A stretch of 64,000 nucleotides of DNA, from positions 1-64,000 of the IMG/VR virus record IMGVR_UViG_3300027881_000536. One strand, given 5' to 3'. This document shows positions 25,618-36,500 of the stretch, piece after piece (positions within the stretch are counted from its first letter, which is position 1; the number at the start of each line of letters is the position of its first letter). A model generated the notes under the pieces. It saw only the letters and a program-made list of their open reading frames with translations, searched no databases and had not been told where the DNA came from. Source of the stretch: a virus. A program made the translations under genes and the position numbers.

Positions 25618-27059
25618 CTTGGGGTAGTATGCTAATTGGTGACGATTATGATGCTGAAACTGACGAGCCTGATGCTCATAAGGCTTGGGTTATCAAGCAA
25701 CTCATGCAACATCCTTTGTTCAAAACCAATCAGATAGCCGCCCCACAGTTTGGGGCTGCTCCTCCTACACCTAAAACGGGTGAGGGTAAGTTAACTCCTA
25801 TTCAACCGCCAGCCGGAAATCCCAAGGAAGAGGAAGAGAAACGCAAGAAACTGATGCAACTCAGTGACGATAAAGTAGTAGATGGGTGGTTCGAGGACCA
25901 GTTTGGGAAGTCTGCTTCTGAACTCATCAAAGACCTTCGTATGAAAAGGAGAGTACACAAGCAGTTTTCCGGGGATATTGACCAATTGATAGACGCTGTA
26001 AGAAAGGCTAAGGAAGCAGAGATTGAATCTGTACTGGATAATTTACAGTGGGCTTCGGAACATTTGGATGCTATCAGGGGTTTAGGTATAACTGACCGAG
26101 ATTTGAAAGCATTGAGAAAGTACGGTACAAACAGAGAGATATCACTCAAACAAGCATGTATCCAATGGGGTAATGCTAACAATGTTATCAAGAGATTATC
26201 CCAAATAGAGGGAGAGTGGGATAATGAGCAAAGGGATTTATGGGTAGAGTCTGTGAGTAAGAGAAAAGAGTCTAAGGGAATGTGGACGACTACATTGCAT
26301 CAAGTGGATAGTCTTAACAAGTCAGAGTCTGCATATTTGAATGCCGCAGTAGATATTTTAGGTCACAAGGGGTCTATGGATTCTAGAACTCTTTTGGAGA
26401 ACATGTCCTATATGGATGGTAGAAATAAGTCATTCTCGGTACAGAAATTGAGCGCTTTACTCAAGACCTATGGGCTTGAATACAACATCATTAAACATCG
26501 TGATAGATGGGAGTTACTACCAACAGACTCTTCTGATATCATCAAAGACCCTTGGGCATATGCTGCAGGGTTTCTGGATGCTGATGGTTATATCACCATA
26601 TCTAAGAGAGGAGAGCCTAGAGCAGGGATAATAGCCACAGGTCAGCGAGGGAAGGCTCATTGCGAACAGATGCACGATTTACTGGGTTGTGGAGTCTTAC
26701 AATTAGACTTGAAAGTACATAAGACCAGTAAGAAGAGTCAGCACCGGTTGCAGTTCTATAGTGCTGATGACCTAAGGAGACTTCTACAAGGTACTAAACC
26801 TCATCTAAGACTCAAGAAAAAGCAAGCAGAGAGTGTTCTAGAATTATTGAATTTACGAGGTCGTAATGGTGATATGATTACCAAGCGGAGAGATGAGTTG
26901 TTCAAGATAGTCAAGTGGGAAAACTGGCATGATGTCAAGGGTGATGAACTACTTGAAGAGTGGAATGTTGATGAACAAGAGGTCCTCTCATGGGGTAGGA
27001 GTGACCCCGAGGTCATCAGGCTTGTTGACGATATGAGTAAATTGGTAGGTGGTATCTGA
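25614..27059 (+). CDS. LAGLIDADG-domain protein between terminase and portal
   Basis: A 481-aa protein. The C-terminal part (about residues 310-425) has one LAGLIDADG motif (AYAAGFLDADGYITI), followed by the beta and helical pattern of a homing-endonuclease subunit. The first 300 residues are helical and charged, include a low-complexity Pro/Gln stretch and a probable winged-helix region, and are not typical of free-standing homing enzymes. TTG 25614 overlaps the terminase stop; ATG 25629 is an alternative. The stop overlaps the portal start. It may be a structural or adaptor gene that gained an endonuclease, or a domesticated DNA-binding protein. It is not an intein: no splice junctions or flanking extein are visible. 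Confidence 0.75.
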   Translation: MTWGSMLIGDDYDAETDEPDAHKAWVIKQLMQHPLFKTNQIAAPQFGAAPPTPKTGEGKLTPIQPPAGNPKEEEEKRKKLMQLSDDKVVDGWFEDQFGKSASELIKDLRMKRRVHKQFSGDIDQLIDAVRKAKEAEIESVLDNLQWASEHLDAIRGLGITDRDLKALRKYGTNREISLKQACIQWGNANNVIKRLSQIEGEWDNEQRDLWVESVSKRKESKGMWTTTLHQVDSLNKSESAYLNAAVDILGHKGSMDSRTLLENMSYMDGRNKSFSVQKLSALLKTYGLEYNIIKHRDRWELLPTDSSDIIKDPWAYAAGFLDADGYITISKRGEPRAGIIATGQRGKAHCEQMHDLLGCGVLQLDLKVHKTSKKSQHRLQFYSADDLRRLLQGTKPHLRLKKKQAESVLELLNLRGRNGDMITKRRDELFKIVKWENWHDVKGDELLEEWNVDEQEVLSWGRSDPEVIRLVDDMSKLVGGI

Positions 27060-29035
27060 TGGCTGGTGAAGACAATAAAGGTGTGGTCAGTAGGTTCATT
27101 GATAGGATAACCGGCAACTACCGCAGGAAGACTACACCTGAACCCATAATGCCGCTTTGGAAGGCGGGCATACAGGAGCCTGTACTAGTCCAGGGTGTGA
27201 GCATACCAGCCCTCTACGCCACAGTGCAGGAGAGCATCATACTCAGAACTACAATCAATACCCTCTGTCAGGAGATATTCAGGAGAGGTCACTATTGGAA
27301 GAAGAAGTTTCACATGAAGTGCTCTCAATGTGAGGAGGAGTATCAACATGATACTGTATCTGAGTGCAGAATGTGTGGAGGGGGTGATTTCCAGTCCCCA
27401 GACGCAGACCAGATATTGTACCCCCGATGGTTTGTCAAACAGAGAAATGGAATGGACCAATCTTTCACTGATGTGTTGAGAGAGGTCGAATGGGACTTGG
27501 ACATTGTCGATGACGGATTCATCGTCCTCATTAAGGAGTATTTCCTCGACCCCGATTCTGGTAAGATTGAGTTTTTCAGAGTTAAGGAAATGATGCGTGG
27601 TGACCCCACTTTCATGAGGATTGTAGCAGATAAGAGAGGGACCAGAGGAGGTAGATATCTCATTTGCCCAGTTCATAGAGATAAGACCTATCCCTTTTCA
27701 AATGAAGACAAAAAGTGTGATATCTGCAATTTAGATTTACAGGATGTTCAGTTCATCAATACTGCCGGTTCAGGAAAGACTCAGTACTATATTGAGGGAG
27801 AAATTGTTCATGTTTCAAAGTATAGCCCTTCTAAACTGTATGGTCGTAGCCCAGTAGCCACAATGTGGAGACAGGCTATGACTCTTACAGCCATGGACAA
27901 TTACATGTATCTGGCTTATCAGAAGCGTAGGATTCCAAGAGGTGTCCTGTCTATCACCACTGATAATATCCAATCTACTGCAGCATTCTGGAAAGGTGCT
28001 GAGGAAAAGATGGAGCGTGACCCCAATTATATCCCCAAGGTGGGTGTGGAGTCTGCTACAGGAAGAGGTCGTGTCGAGTTTGTCAGATTCATGGACACTC
28101 TTGATGAGATGCAATATGGTGCAGTTCGTGATGAACTACGCATGCGTATAGCAGCATTCTATGGAGTCTCAAACATCTTCATGATGGACTCTGGTAAGGG
28201 TGGGGGTCTCAACAACGAAGGTCTGCAAATTCTAGTGACCAACAGGGCTGTAGAGTTTGGACAGAAATTATACTCTCGTGATATCTTCCCAAGGCTCTTT
28301 TCTGAGATGGGTATCACAGATTGGGAGATGACATTATATCCGAATGAGGAGGAGGATGAAGTCACTCGACTCAGAAGGGATGAACAGGAAGTCAATATCG
28401 CTCAGAGGATGGCTCAACTCGGATTCCAACCTGAACTTACTGAGGATGCAGGTAGAGATATCAGATTTGTCTACAAGAAACCAGACCCGCAGGAAGTGGC
28501 TGCTCAACAACAAGCAGCAATGCAGCAAGGTGGAGGTGGAGAGGCGCCCCCACCAGACGCAGGAGGAGGCGGTCCACCACCTGGTATGATGCCACCTCAA
28601 GGTGGTGGTGCTATGCCTCCTGGTGGTGCTATGCCTCCACCACAGATGCACCCAGCAGCAGGTGCAGGTCCAATGGTAGTTCCACCAGCAGGTGGGCCTC
28701 CGGCAGGTGGACCTCCAGCAGGTGCTCCTATGCCCCCTCGAGGAGGAGCGCAGCATACATTCCATCCAGGTGATGCTCGTAGAATGCCCATGATGACTAG
28801 GAAAAGCCTGGGAGCAGGTTCAGATTCTGAAAGTCAAGGCTTGAGACATGGTAAAGTGCCAGGGGTGAAAAACATAAGTGCTCCATCTGGAACCCCATCT
28901 GGTGCTACAACCACTAATCAACGAGGGTCCAAGAAGACATCAATGGAGGAGGCTTTAGATGCAATACAGGATGCTAAGGAGTCTGCGGCTAACCCTCAGG
29001 GAGACAAGAAGAAGAAAGGTGGACTCCCACGATAG
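27059..29035 (+). CDS. Portal protein with zinc-ribbon insertions
   Basis: A 658-aa portal forming the ring at the capsid vertex through which DNA passes. The order fits phage portals: an N-terminal wing (about 30-140), the clip/stem region (about 255-390) and a helical crown (to about 470). Two zinc sites are inserted: CSQC...CRMC (about 87-107) and CPVH...CDIC (about 202-222). The C terminus (about 470-590) is Pro/Gly/Met-rich, then Lys-rich. ATG 27059 overlaps the previous stop (TGATG). Confidence 0.85.
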   Translation: MAGEDNKGVVSRFIDRITGNYRRKTTPEPIMPLWKAGIQEPVLVQGVSIPALYATVQESIILRTTINTLCQEIFRRGHYWKKKFHMKCSQCEEEYQHDTVSECRMCGGGDFQSPDADQILYPRWFVKQRNGMDQSFTDVLREVEWDLDIVDDGFIVLIKEYFLDPDSGKIEFFRVKEMMRGDPTFMRIVADKRGTRGGRYLICPVHRDKTYPFSNEDKKCDICNLDLQDVQFINTAGSGKTQYYIEGEIVHVSKYSPSKLYGRSPVATMWRQAMTLTAMDNYMYLAYQKRRIPRGVLSITTDNIQSTAAFWKGAEEKMERDPNYIPKVGVESATGRGRVEFVRFMDTLDEMQYGAVRDELRMRIAAFYGVSNIFMMDSGKGGGLNNEGLQILVTNRAVEFGQKLYSRDIFPRLFSEMGITDWEMTLYPNEEEDEVTRLRRDEQEVNIAQRMAQLGFQPELTEDAGRDIRFVYKKPDPQEVAAQQQAAMQQGGGGEAPPPDAGGGGPPPGMMPPQGGGAMPPGGAMPPPQMHPAAGAGPMVVPPAGGPPAGGPPAGAPMPPRGGAQHTFHPGDARRMPMMTRKSLGAGSDSESQGLRHGKVPGVKNISAPSGTPSGATTTNQRGSKKTSMEEALDAIQDAKESAANPQGDKKKKGGLPR

Positions 29036-29065
29036 ATTGAAGTGTAGAGGGGGTATCGGATAGCC

Positions 29066-29419
29066 ATGACTGAGCCGATTATCAAGTTGGACCCTATGGT
29101 CAGAAAATTGGAAACTACGATGGCAGAGTTCAAAATGGCTCTGAGAAATGATGACCTAGTGTCTGCTCAACAACTACTTCGTGCGCTTAGTCAGACAAGT
29201 GATTATCTGGCAGAGGATGTGACTTCAATTTACAAGAGCAATACAGAAGCAGACACTACTTTGGGTGTCAATGACATCTATGCTGGTGGTACTCCTGTGA
29301 TGGAGTTCAAGGACCAAGGTTCTATCATCAAAGGGGACCGCCCTCTAGGATATATTGGCCCTGATGGAATTCAGAGCAATTGGCAACCACAATATGGATT
29401 CGGTCAGAGGGTTGACTGA
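29066..29419 (+). CDS. Small helical protein, unknown
   Basis: A 117-aa protein. An N-terminal helical hairpin (about residues 10-55) is followed by a short polar end. No family recognised. It sits directly after the portal and overlaps the next gene by one base, so a head or neck accessory role is plausible. Confidence 0.68.
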   Translation: MTEPIIKLDPMVRKLETTMAEFKMALRNDDLVSAQQLLRALSQTSDYLAEDVTSIYKSNTEADTTLGVNDIYAGGTPVMEFKDQGSIIKGDRPLGYIGPDGIQSNWQPQYGFGQRVD

Positions 29420-29778
29420 TGGCAGACGATGTCACTAACTTGGTAGATGCTCTCATCACTAAGATGGAGCGCATGGATGGTGACATTGGTGTTTTACAAG
29501 ACCAGAATCTAGAACTCAAAAAGATGATTTCTAATCCTAGTGCACTTCTACGGAAGGCTGGATATGTTAAGACATCTACTCCTGCTACTGAGGATGTATG
29601 GGGAGACCCTCTTCGTGGTGAAAGAAATGAAGTTATTGAGAAGGCTGCTGTTATGGTAGATGGGATTATGGTAGAACCACCTACTAATAACCAACAGTGG
29701 CATGATATGGGTTGGGAAGAAATTCACGCTATGGCTGAAACAGCCGCAGTAGCAGAAGGAAGGCCGGTGGACCAATGA
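29419..29778 (+). CDS. Small acidic helical protein, unknown
   Basis: A 119-aa protein with an N-terminal coiled-coil-like helix (about residues 5-40) and a polar C terminus. The start overlaps the previous stop (TGATGG) and the end overlaps the next gene by 4 bases. No recognised domain. Confidence 0.68.
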   Translation: MADDVTNLVDALITKMERMDGDIGVLQDQNLELKKMISNPSALLRKAGYVKTSTPATEDVWGDPLRGERNEVIEKAAVMVDGIMVEPPTNNQQWHDMGWEEIHAMAETAAVAEGRPVDQ

Positions 29779-30503
29779 AGCCAATGCAGGTAGAAGCAGG
29801 GCAACATGCCCCAGATGTAGATGAACTAGTAGAGAAAGCAGGTAGTATGATGGAGAAGTTACAGATGGATAACTCTCAGATTCGTAATATCACTGGAGTC
29901 GAAGAGGCTCCAATGAACCATTATCATACTAATCAGTATATCGAGGATGCTCCTGAAGATGTTACTAACAAGGGAGCCACTAGTGAGAATGTATCTTTCA
30001 TAGATGCTAACCCTCACCAGTCTGGCTCTACTCTAAATGCTCATGAGAACCCCTCAGGTGGAGACCCACACCCTCCGTCTTCCTATACTCATTCCAGTGT
30101 AGGTAAACCTCCTTCTGACCTTAAGAAAGAGATTCAGATTATTCTCAAGAAGGCTTGCCCCTCTTGTGGCACTGAATGCAGTGGTGGCCTTTGCAAAAAT
30201 GTATCTTGTAGTGTCACCAAGGCGGGCGACCCCTTAGCGGCTTTGGCTGCTCTTGGTGGTGGCGGAAAAGGTGGCCCCCCAATGGGTGGCCCAGATGATG
30301 GTGGTGGACTCCCTGATGACATGCCTCCGGGGGACGATGAACCTTCTGACCCTGAAGGGCTTGCCGCTAAGATAAGTGACCTAGTGGATAAACTCAAAGA
30401 ATTGGCTGCTCCTGGTGGAGATGAGGGGCCACCAATGGGTGACGATATGGGTGGTGGGCCTCCAGGTGGCGGACCTCCGATGGGTGCACCTGCTGGCATG
30501 TGA
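29775..30503 (+). CDS. Zinc-site protein with Gly/Pro/Asp-rich tail
   Basis: A 242-aa protein. A helical N terminus is followed by DLKKEIQIILKKA and then CPSCGTECSGGLCKNVSC (about residues 130-147), a probable zinc ribbon. The last 80 residues are Gly, Pro and Asp repeats, similar in style to the portal's C-terminal segment. The stretch before the Cys cluster is weakly like the AW-LK tag but lacks Trp. Function unknown; probably part of the head assembly block. Confidence 0.7.
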   Translation: MKPMQVEAGQHAPDVDELVEKAGSMMEKLQMDNSQIRNITGVEEAPMNHYHTNQYIEDAPEDVTNKGATSENVSFIDANPHQSGSTLNAHENPSGGDPHPPSSYTHSSVGKPPSDLKKEIQIILKKACPSCGTECSGGLCKNVSCSVTKAGDPLAALAALGGGGKGGPPMGGPDDGGGLPDDMPPGDDEPSDPEGLAAKISDLVDKLKELAAPGGDEGPPMGDDMGGGPPGGGPPMGAPAGM

Positions 30504-30521
30504 TAGGGTGGTGGTGATGGT

Positions 30522-33500
30522 GTGCGTGAAGGCCCTGAGGACTTTCTCCTAAGTAGCAAAGCACGCTATCAAAACTCCCAAGACGAAGAAGACGCTGCAG
30601 AACTTTTCTTCGCTATACGGAATATGCTCAATCATGGGCTAGATGTCATCTGGGATGACACTATCACTAAGGCAATGGAAGACCTTGAAAAGCCTGGTGA
30701 GACTAGTAAGCGCTCTATGGAAGCGGCTGTTACAAGGACTAAAACTAAGCCCGAGGCTAAACCTCTACCAAAGGTGGAGCCTAGAACAACAGAAGAAACT
30801 AAGCCTTTACCTCCTACACCATTAGAAATTCAGGGCCCTATTCGGTATGTTGACCGATATAGAATAGCCCCTTGGTTGTTCAATCAACAGAAAAGGACTC
30901 TACCTGGAGGTGTCACCGAAGATGGTACTCCTGAAAAAGGGCAGGACATAGCGTTTATGGAAAGCCTCATGATAGGTGGTAGAGAGGCTACTAAACCTGA
31001 TAGTCCTGTCATCCCCAGTAGGTATTTCGATATCCAATCTCATATGTACTACATTGACAATTATGGGAATAGAGTCAATTTCACAATGAAGGATTTAGAC
31101 CCTAGCATTTGGCTTGAAGGGCCTGAAGGTTGGGGTGGTGATGAAAAGAGTGTGAAAGAATGGGAAGAAGACCCTTTGAAATGGCTGAGAGACCATGCAG
31201 ATGAGAATGTACCAACGCAGTCCGGGGGTAATAAGGGTATCAAGTTTAGAGATTACTTGCGCCCATTAATTGGCCGACCTGAGTATACTGGTGAAAGAAG
31301 ATTCGAGCATGGTGATAACACTACTGATTTTAGGAGTAAGAAGGGGAGAGAACTAATTCCTCATAAATCACTTAATTCATTAGACCCTATACAAGCACTG
31401 CATTTCTTTAGTGATTCACCAGTTCTTGAGAATTCGGCTAGCAAATTCCATTCAGAGTTTCTTAACCCGGATAGTCCTCATCATGTGCGTTCAGTAGAAG
31501 CAGCCGTCAAGAAGAAGAATGACTCTTTGAAAGAGATGATGGGAGTTAATTGGGGGCAAAAAGGGCATGAAACTCATCACCAAGATAGAAGGGCGATTAA
31601 CAGTCAGGGAGAGATAGCCGGCGATGATGTATCCCCGTCCTATACCTTTACTAGGATGTATGAGGATTACTATAGTGATTGGCTTAGAAGGAATGGTTCT
31701 AGATTGAGAAAGGATATGAGTGACAAAGACAAGAGGATATTATTCTCACATTGGTATGATTTGGAATATGATATAGGACAAGGTCATGATGATTATATCG
31801 CTCAGAGACTTCTTCGTACCGATAAGAGAATGAGGAAACGCTACAAGCGTGCCGATGTGACGCTTGACCCAGAATTCCAACATAGAAGAGATGACGAATC
31901 TAGTCATCATCGTGTTGGTCTCATTCCTCAACTCTTAGGTTTGCAATTGGCTAGTCCTGAACATCGGATGTACGCTATTGCAGACCTGTTCTCTTACCTC
32001 AAACAGCATGAGGAAGGTGGCCATCATCCGATAGATGACCCTATTGAGGATAGAAAACAGGATGCTGCAGATAATGCTGGTGGGTTGAGGGTCGACGAAT
32101 TGATTGACCATATGTATTCGGCTCTAGGTAAGAACATGACGGCTATCGCCAATAATGTAATGGGTCACCCATTAGACCCTGAAGGGACTCATATACCACC
32201 GTACTTTGACAAGCACTCACGAGTTAAACAATCAATAATCAGAGAGGGTTTGGAACTAGCGCATTTGTCACCACTGTCTCCTGATTTCAAGAAGAAGAGA
32301 GGTAATAAGTCTGGTTATGATACTCCAGAAGGTGGTAGAACTAGTCAGAAGAGTATGGCTCAAATCATGAAAGTCCTTGATTTGCTTGATGAAGTAGGAG
32401 TACCAAAGGGGTGGAATATCGACAATCCTGACATCATGGAGGAATTTGATAGAGTAGTTCTTCCTTATCTTGATAACAAATTCAAGAATAGTGCTCGAGA
32501 TAGATTCGAGAGTTGGTTTCACACAGACCCTAAAGCCAAGTTGAGAGGGAGGGCTAGAGAATATCAATCAGCCATGGCTCATGATAATTGGTCTTTGGAA
32601 GCGAGAGTAGAAGGCGAGACATCGGAACCACATGAGATTACTGAGAATCATGACATGAGTCCTTCTTGGTTATGGCACCACAGTTTACCAAAGACTGGGT
32701 ATAATTTGTATGGGCCTGATATTGCTGAGATTCTCTATGGGGTTATCCCTTGTCTTGGTGAGAAGGTGAAAAATAGTGAGAAGATACTTTTCGATTCGAT
32801 GGGCACTCGCCCTCCTCATTTTGACAAAGAGAAGAGTAATGAGCATCCTGATAATTATGACTATGCAGAGTGGCTAAAGGGGATTGGTAATGGTCCAGCA
32901 CCAGAGACTTGGGATAATGACCCTAGTATACCATTCACAGAAAAAGGTGGTATGTCAGGTTTAGCCATGGAGATTGATGCCTATCTAAGAGGTGGTGAGT
33001 TGGGACCAATAATGGGAGAAGTCTACAAGAGATTCTACGGTGATTTACCCCTTAATCCTCACAAGGGTGATTTCGTAAGTAGACTCTTGAAAGGGCGCCT
33101 TGGGGAGGTTTATGGTGAACATGAAGAGGCTACAATGGCAGAAGACTCACCAGAGCGAGCCAGACAAATAGGTATGACAGAAATGAAAGATGTCACTGGT
33201 GAGAGTGCAGTTGGTGAGCGTTCTAGTGGGTATGGGGTTAGAGTGGCTGGACCTTCTGAAGTGACAAGGAGAAAGGAGGCTGACATAGCAGGGGCTCCAG
33301 ATACACTGCCGAAATCTATCGTAGAAAATTACCCCCTAGGTAGGCGACCTCTCAATGAGAGGATACTTAGGATGATGCTTCCTATTGCTGGTGCTAAAGA
33401 TACTTTCTTCTTGAGAGAGGCATTACAAATGGGGCTTAGAGAGCCAGCGTTACAATTGCTAGAAGCGTTACGAAAGAAATGGGGCGGGGCTGCTGTACCG

Positions 33501-36500
33501 AAAAATGAAATGGAAGACCGCTTACTTACTATGGATGAGGCTGTTGATAGAAGGACAGATGAACTAGGGCAGATGGTTGACAGGGCGACTATTCTAAGAG
33601 GTTCATCAGGAGGCATAGTTTTCCCTTATCATAATCGTGGCCTTATAATGCCTGCAGATACTCTGAGGATGATAGAACTAGGGCAGATGTATCCTGGCTT
33701 GGTCAACCAGAGTAACCATGACGGCTATAGGGATGAGGGGGCCAGTAGAGGTTCTGCAATTCTAGACCAACTTGGTCGTAGTGGAGTTACAGAGAACAGA
33801 GGGCTGACTGCTGCTATGTTGGGATTACTTTGCTCAGCATTGATGGGTGGTGGCTCTGCTGAACCTTGGTCATTTGAACATAGAGGGAATGAGAAGGCTT
33901 TGGTTGTAGACCACCCTGGACAATGGGGAGATGAATTCATGGGAAATTTGGCTAATTGGATTCGTAAGCAGCCACATCCACACATTGAGGGAGAGGAAAT
34001 TGGAAACCAATTAGGTGGTTGGGAGAATGAAGATTGGCGTCATCGTGTGGCTGACAAGAGATTCATCTACCCTGTCAATAAGCACATGAATGATGAGGGC
34101 ATAGAGGAATATAGATTACCTTTCAAGAAGACCGGTGGTAAGCATGGTCTGCAATTCAAGGTTCCTGATTTAGATGTATGCAGTCCTTATCCCGAGAAAG
34201 CATTAGGAGATGGATTGAGTTTTTCGCACCCATTCAGTATACAAAACCAATTGCAGGATATAGTCGGCTCCAGAGGTATCTATCCTTCTTGGACTACACC
34301 TAGAGATGGAGAACAGCATATCCAATCCATGCCTAAGCCGTGGATGGTGATTCCCAAAGAGAGTATCATAAATTACAATGGGCAAGACTATGTTGTTGCT
34401 GAACACCCTTCTGTAATCAAGGACGAGTTTAGTAACTATCTATCTGATTATGATAAGAGTCAAGGTAACAAACAACATAAGGACCTGATACTAGGACTTC
34501 GGAGAGAGGCTAAAAATATGGCTCCCAAGATGGAGGGGGGATGGGAGAAGAGTGAGAAGCAACGAGGATGGATGATGACCATGGAAATGTTGACTAGGGC
34601 TGTGGGGACAGGTCACCAAGCGGCTAAGGCCGTTTTACCTTTCATAATGGCCCACCTTGCTTCTAATCATACCCCTGATATAGAACAAGGAAATCAAAGT
34701 GAGTCTCAATGGAAGTTGGATGATTTCACGGAGAAGTATCTAAGGCAGCACAAAGGAGATACTTCTGAGGAGGCTCAAAGGAAATATGCTACATTATGCC
34801 ACTTGTACGAATTGGCTTGGAATTATGCAGACCGTCATGGCCCTGTTAAAAGAGGCTTATTCCTTGAGCAATTAGAGAAGCAAGGTCATAACTTCACTGA
34901 TGAACAGAAGGAAGGATTCCTAAGTCCTGATTTGAATGTGAACAGTGTGCAAGGTCATAAGGAATTCGTCATGCCCAAACATGGGATGGACACAAACCAT
35001 CCTTTCTATGAGGCCTTCCACGAAGGTATAGGGCAGAATGTAGAAGGATTGAACCTTCTGCGTGCTTTTACCAACAAACGATATGGAGATGATGAACGAT
35101 ATGAAGGATTGATGGATGCAATTGAAGATATCATGAATCAACATTTCTCTTGGGGTTCTGAATCGGTTGGTCAACCTGGCTTGGCTCCAGAGGACTGGAA
35201 AACGAAAAGCGGTCAACCTATGTCCTTCAAATTAAAGAAATTATTCGAGACTTCACAACAGGACCATGACAAAGCCATGTATCAAGCAGACCATTATGAG
35301 AAAGGTCTGGATGGAGGTGATGACCCTCTTTGGTATATTCCAGAGTCTGACGCTCCATTTTCAGATGAGCATCCTGAGCATAGGACGAAGAATGTGGAGA
35401 GGGCTAAAAGGGGTAGTAGGGCTCAGATGTCCTTGAATACAAAAAGCATCTTGAATACTGTAGGTGATGAGCACGATTCAGATTATAGTATAGAGGACCA
35501 TAGAACACTCAATCAATTCATAGTTGCTATGGGGCCTGTGATTAAGGATTTGGTAAGTGAACTAGATAAGGTTAATTATCTGCCAGAACACGCTTCACAC
35601 CAACGATTTGATGAGAATGACCCCCAAGATGTAATGAGAGAATATTGTAGACTTTTGTTCCTTCGGGGTCGTATCAATCCCAAGTATCAACCTAGGCCTT
35701 GGTCATATCGCTCTTCTGGTATGAAACAGATAGGTGATGATAGCGAGCCTGGTGTGATAAATCTTAATAGAACACGACTCTCGAATCTATCTAGTGTCCA
35801 TGCACATGATTCATTCCACCAGTCAGAAGTTATGCCTTTCACTATGGATGTCGAGAATCATATACCTGACCTTCATAGTAGAGGGTCTCCTACTCCCCCT
35901 TGGGATATTGGTGTAGGTGGTGAGTACCAGAACAATTCTCAAGACCCTACAAGAGACCAACGCTTGGGCCATGAGGAGATGCAAGAGGGAAAGAGAGATA
36001 CAGCCATTGCTACTCCCTATAGGACTGTCCACTCTAATATTCTTAATTCAGCATTCGGTCAGAGACTTGCTATTACTGGGGATAACTCTAACATTGGAGC
36101 GTCACTCCAGTATACGGAGGATGATGAGGTGAGGTATTCGTTGGATGTTTTGACTGATGTAGACTTGCTCCTGAAAGAGGAAGAAAGGGATAAGGGTAAA
36201 CCTGCTCCTGTTAAAGCCATGCATCGTATCTTTGACCTTGATGATTTAGAGTATCTCAGAGGGTTTTCTGATGATTGGGTAGTTACTTCATGGCCTGCTG
36301 GTACAAGAGTTATTGTAGAGAAGAAAGGTAAGAAGGTTAAAGCCCGAGATGCAGAAGGTAAATCTGTTACTCTACCCAATGAAATTAAGACCGGTGTTAA
36401 AGATGCTCATGACAAGGATTTCTTAATAGATGCCATTTGGGATGAAGACAGATTATGTATTGTGGATATCTTGGAATGTGAAGATGATGATTTGTGTAAT

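Noticed and set aside
25614-27059. Intein in the terminase or portal
   Set aside because: The LAGLIDADG gene is separated from both by stops and starts, and no N- or C-terminal splice residues are seen.
28951-29010. AW-LK tag at the portal C terminus (MEEALDAIQDAK)
   Set aside because: It lacks the Trp and the L/I-K ending, so it is too weak to count.
30627-30670. AW-LK tag near the N terminus of the 2395-aa protein (LDVIWDDTITK)
   Set aside because: Spacing and hydrophobic positions differ by one residue; kept as a weak similarity only.
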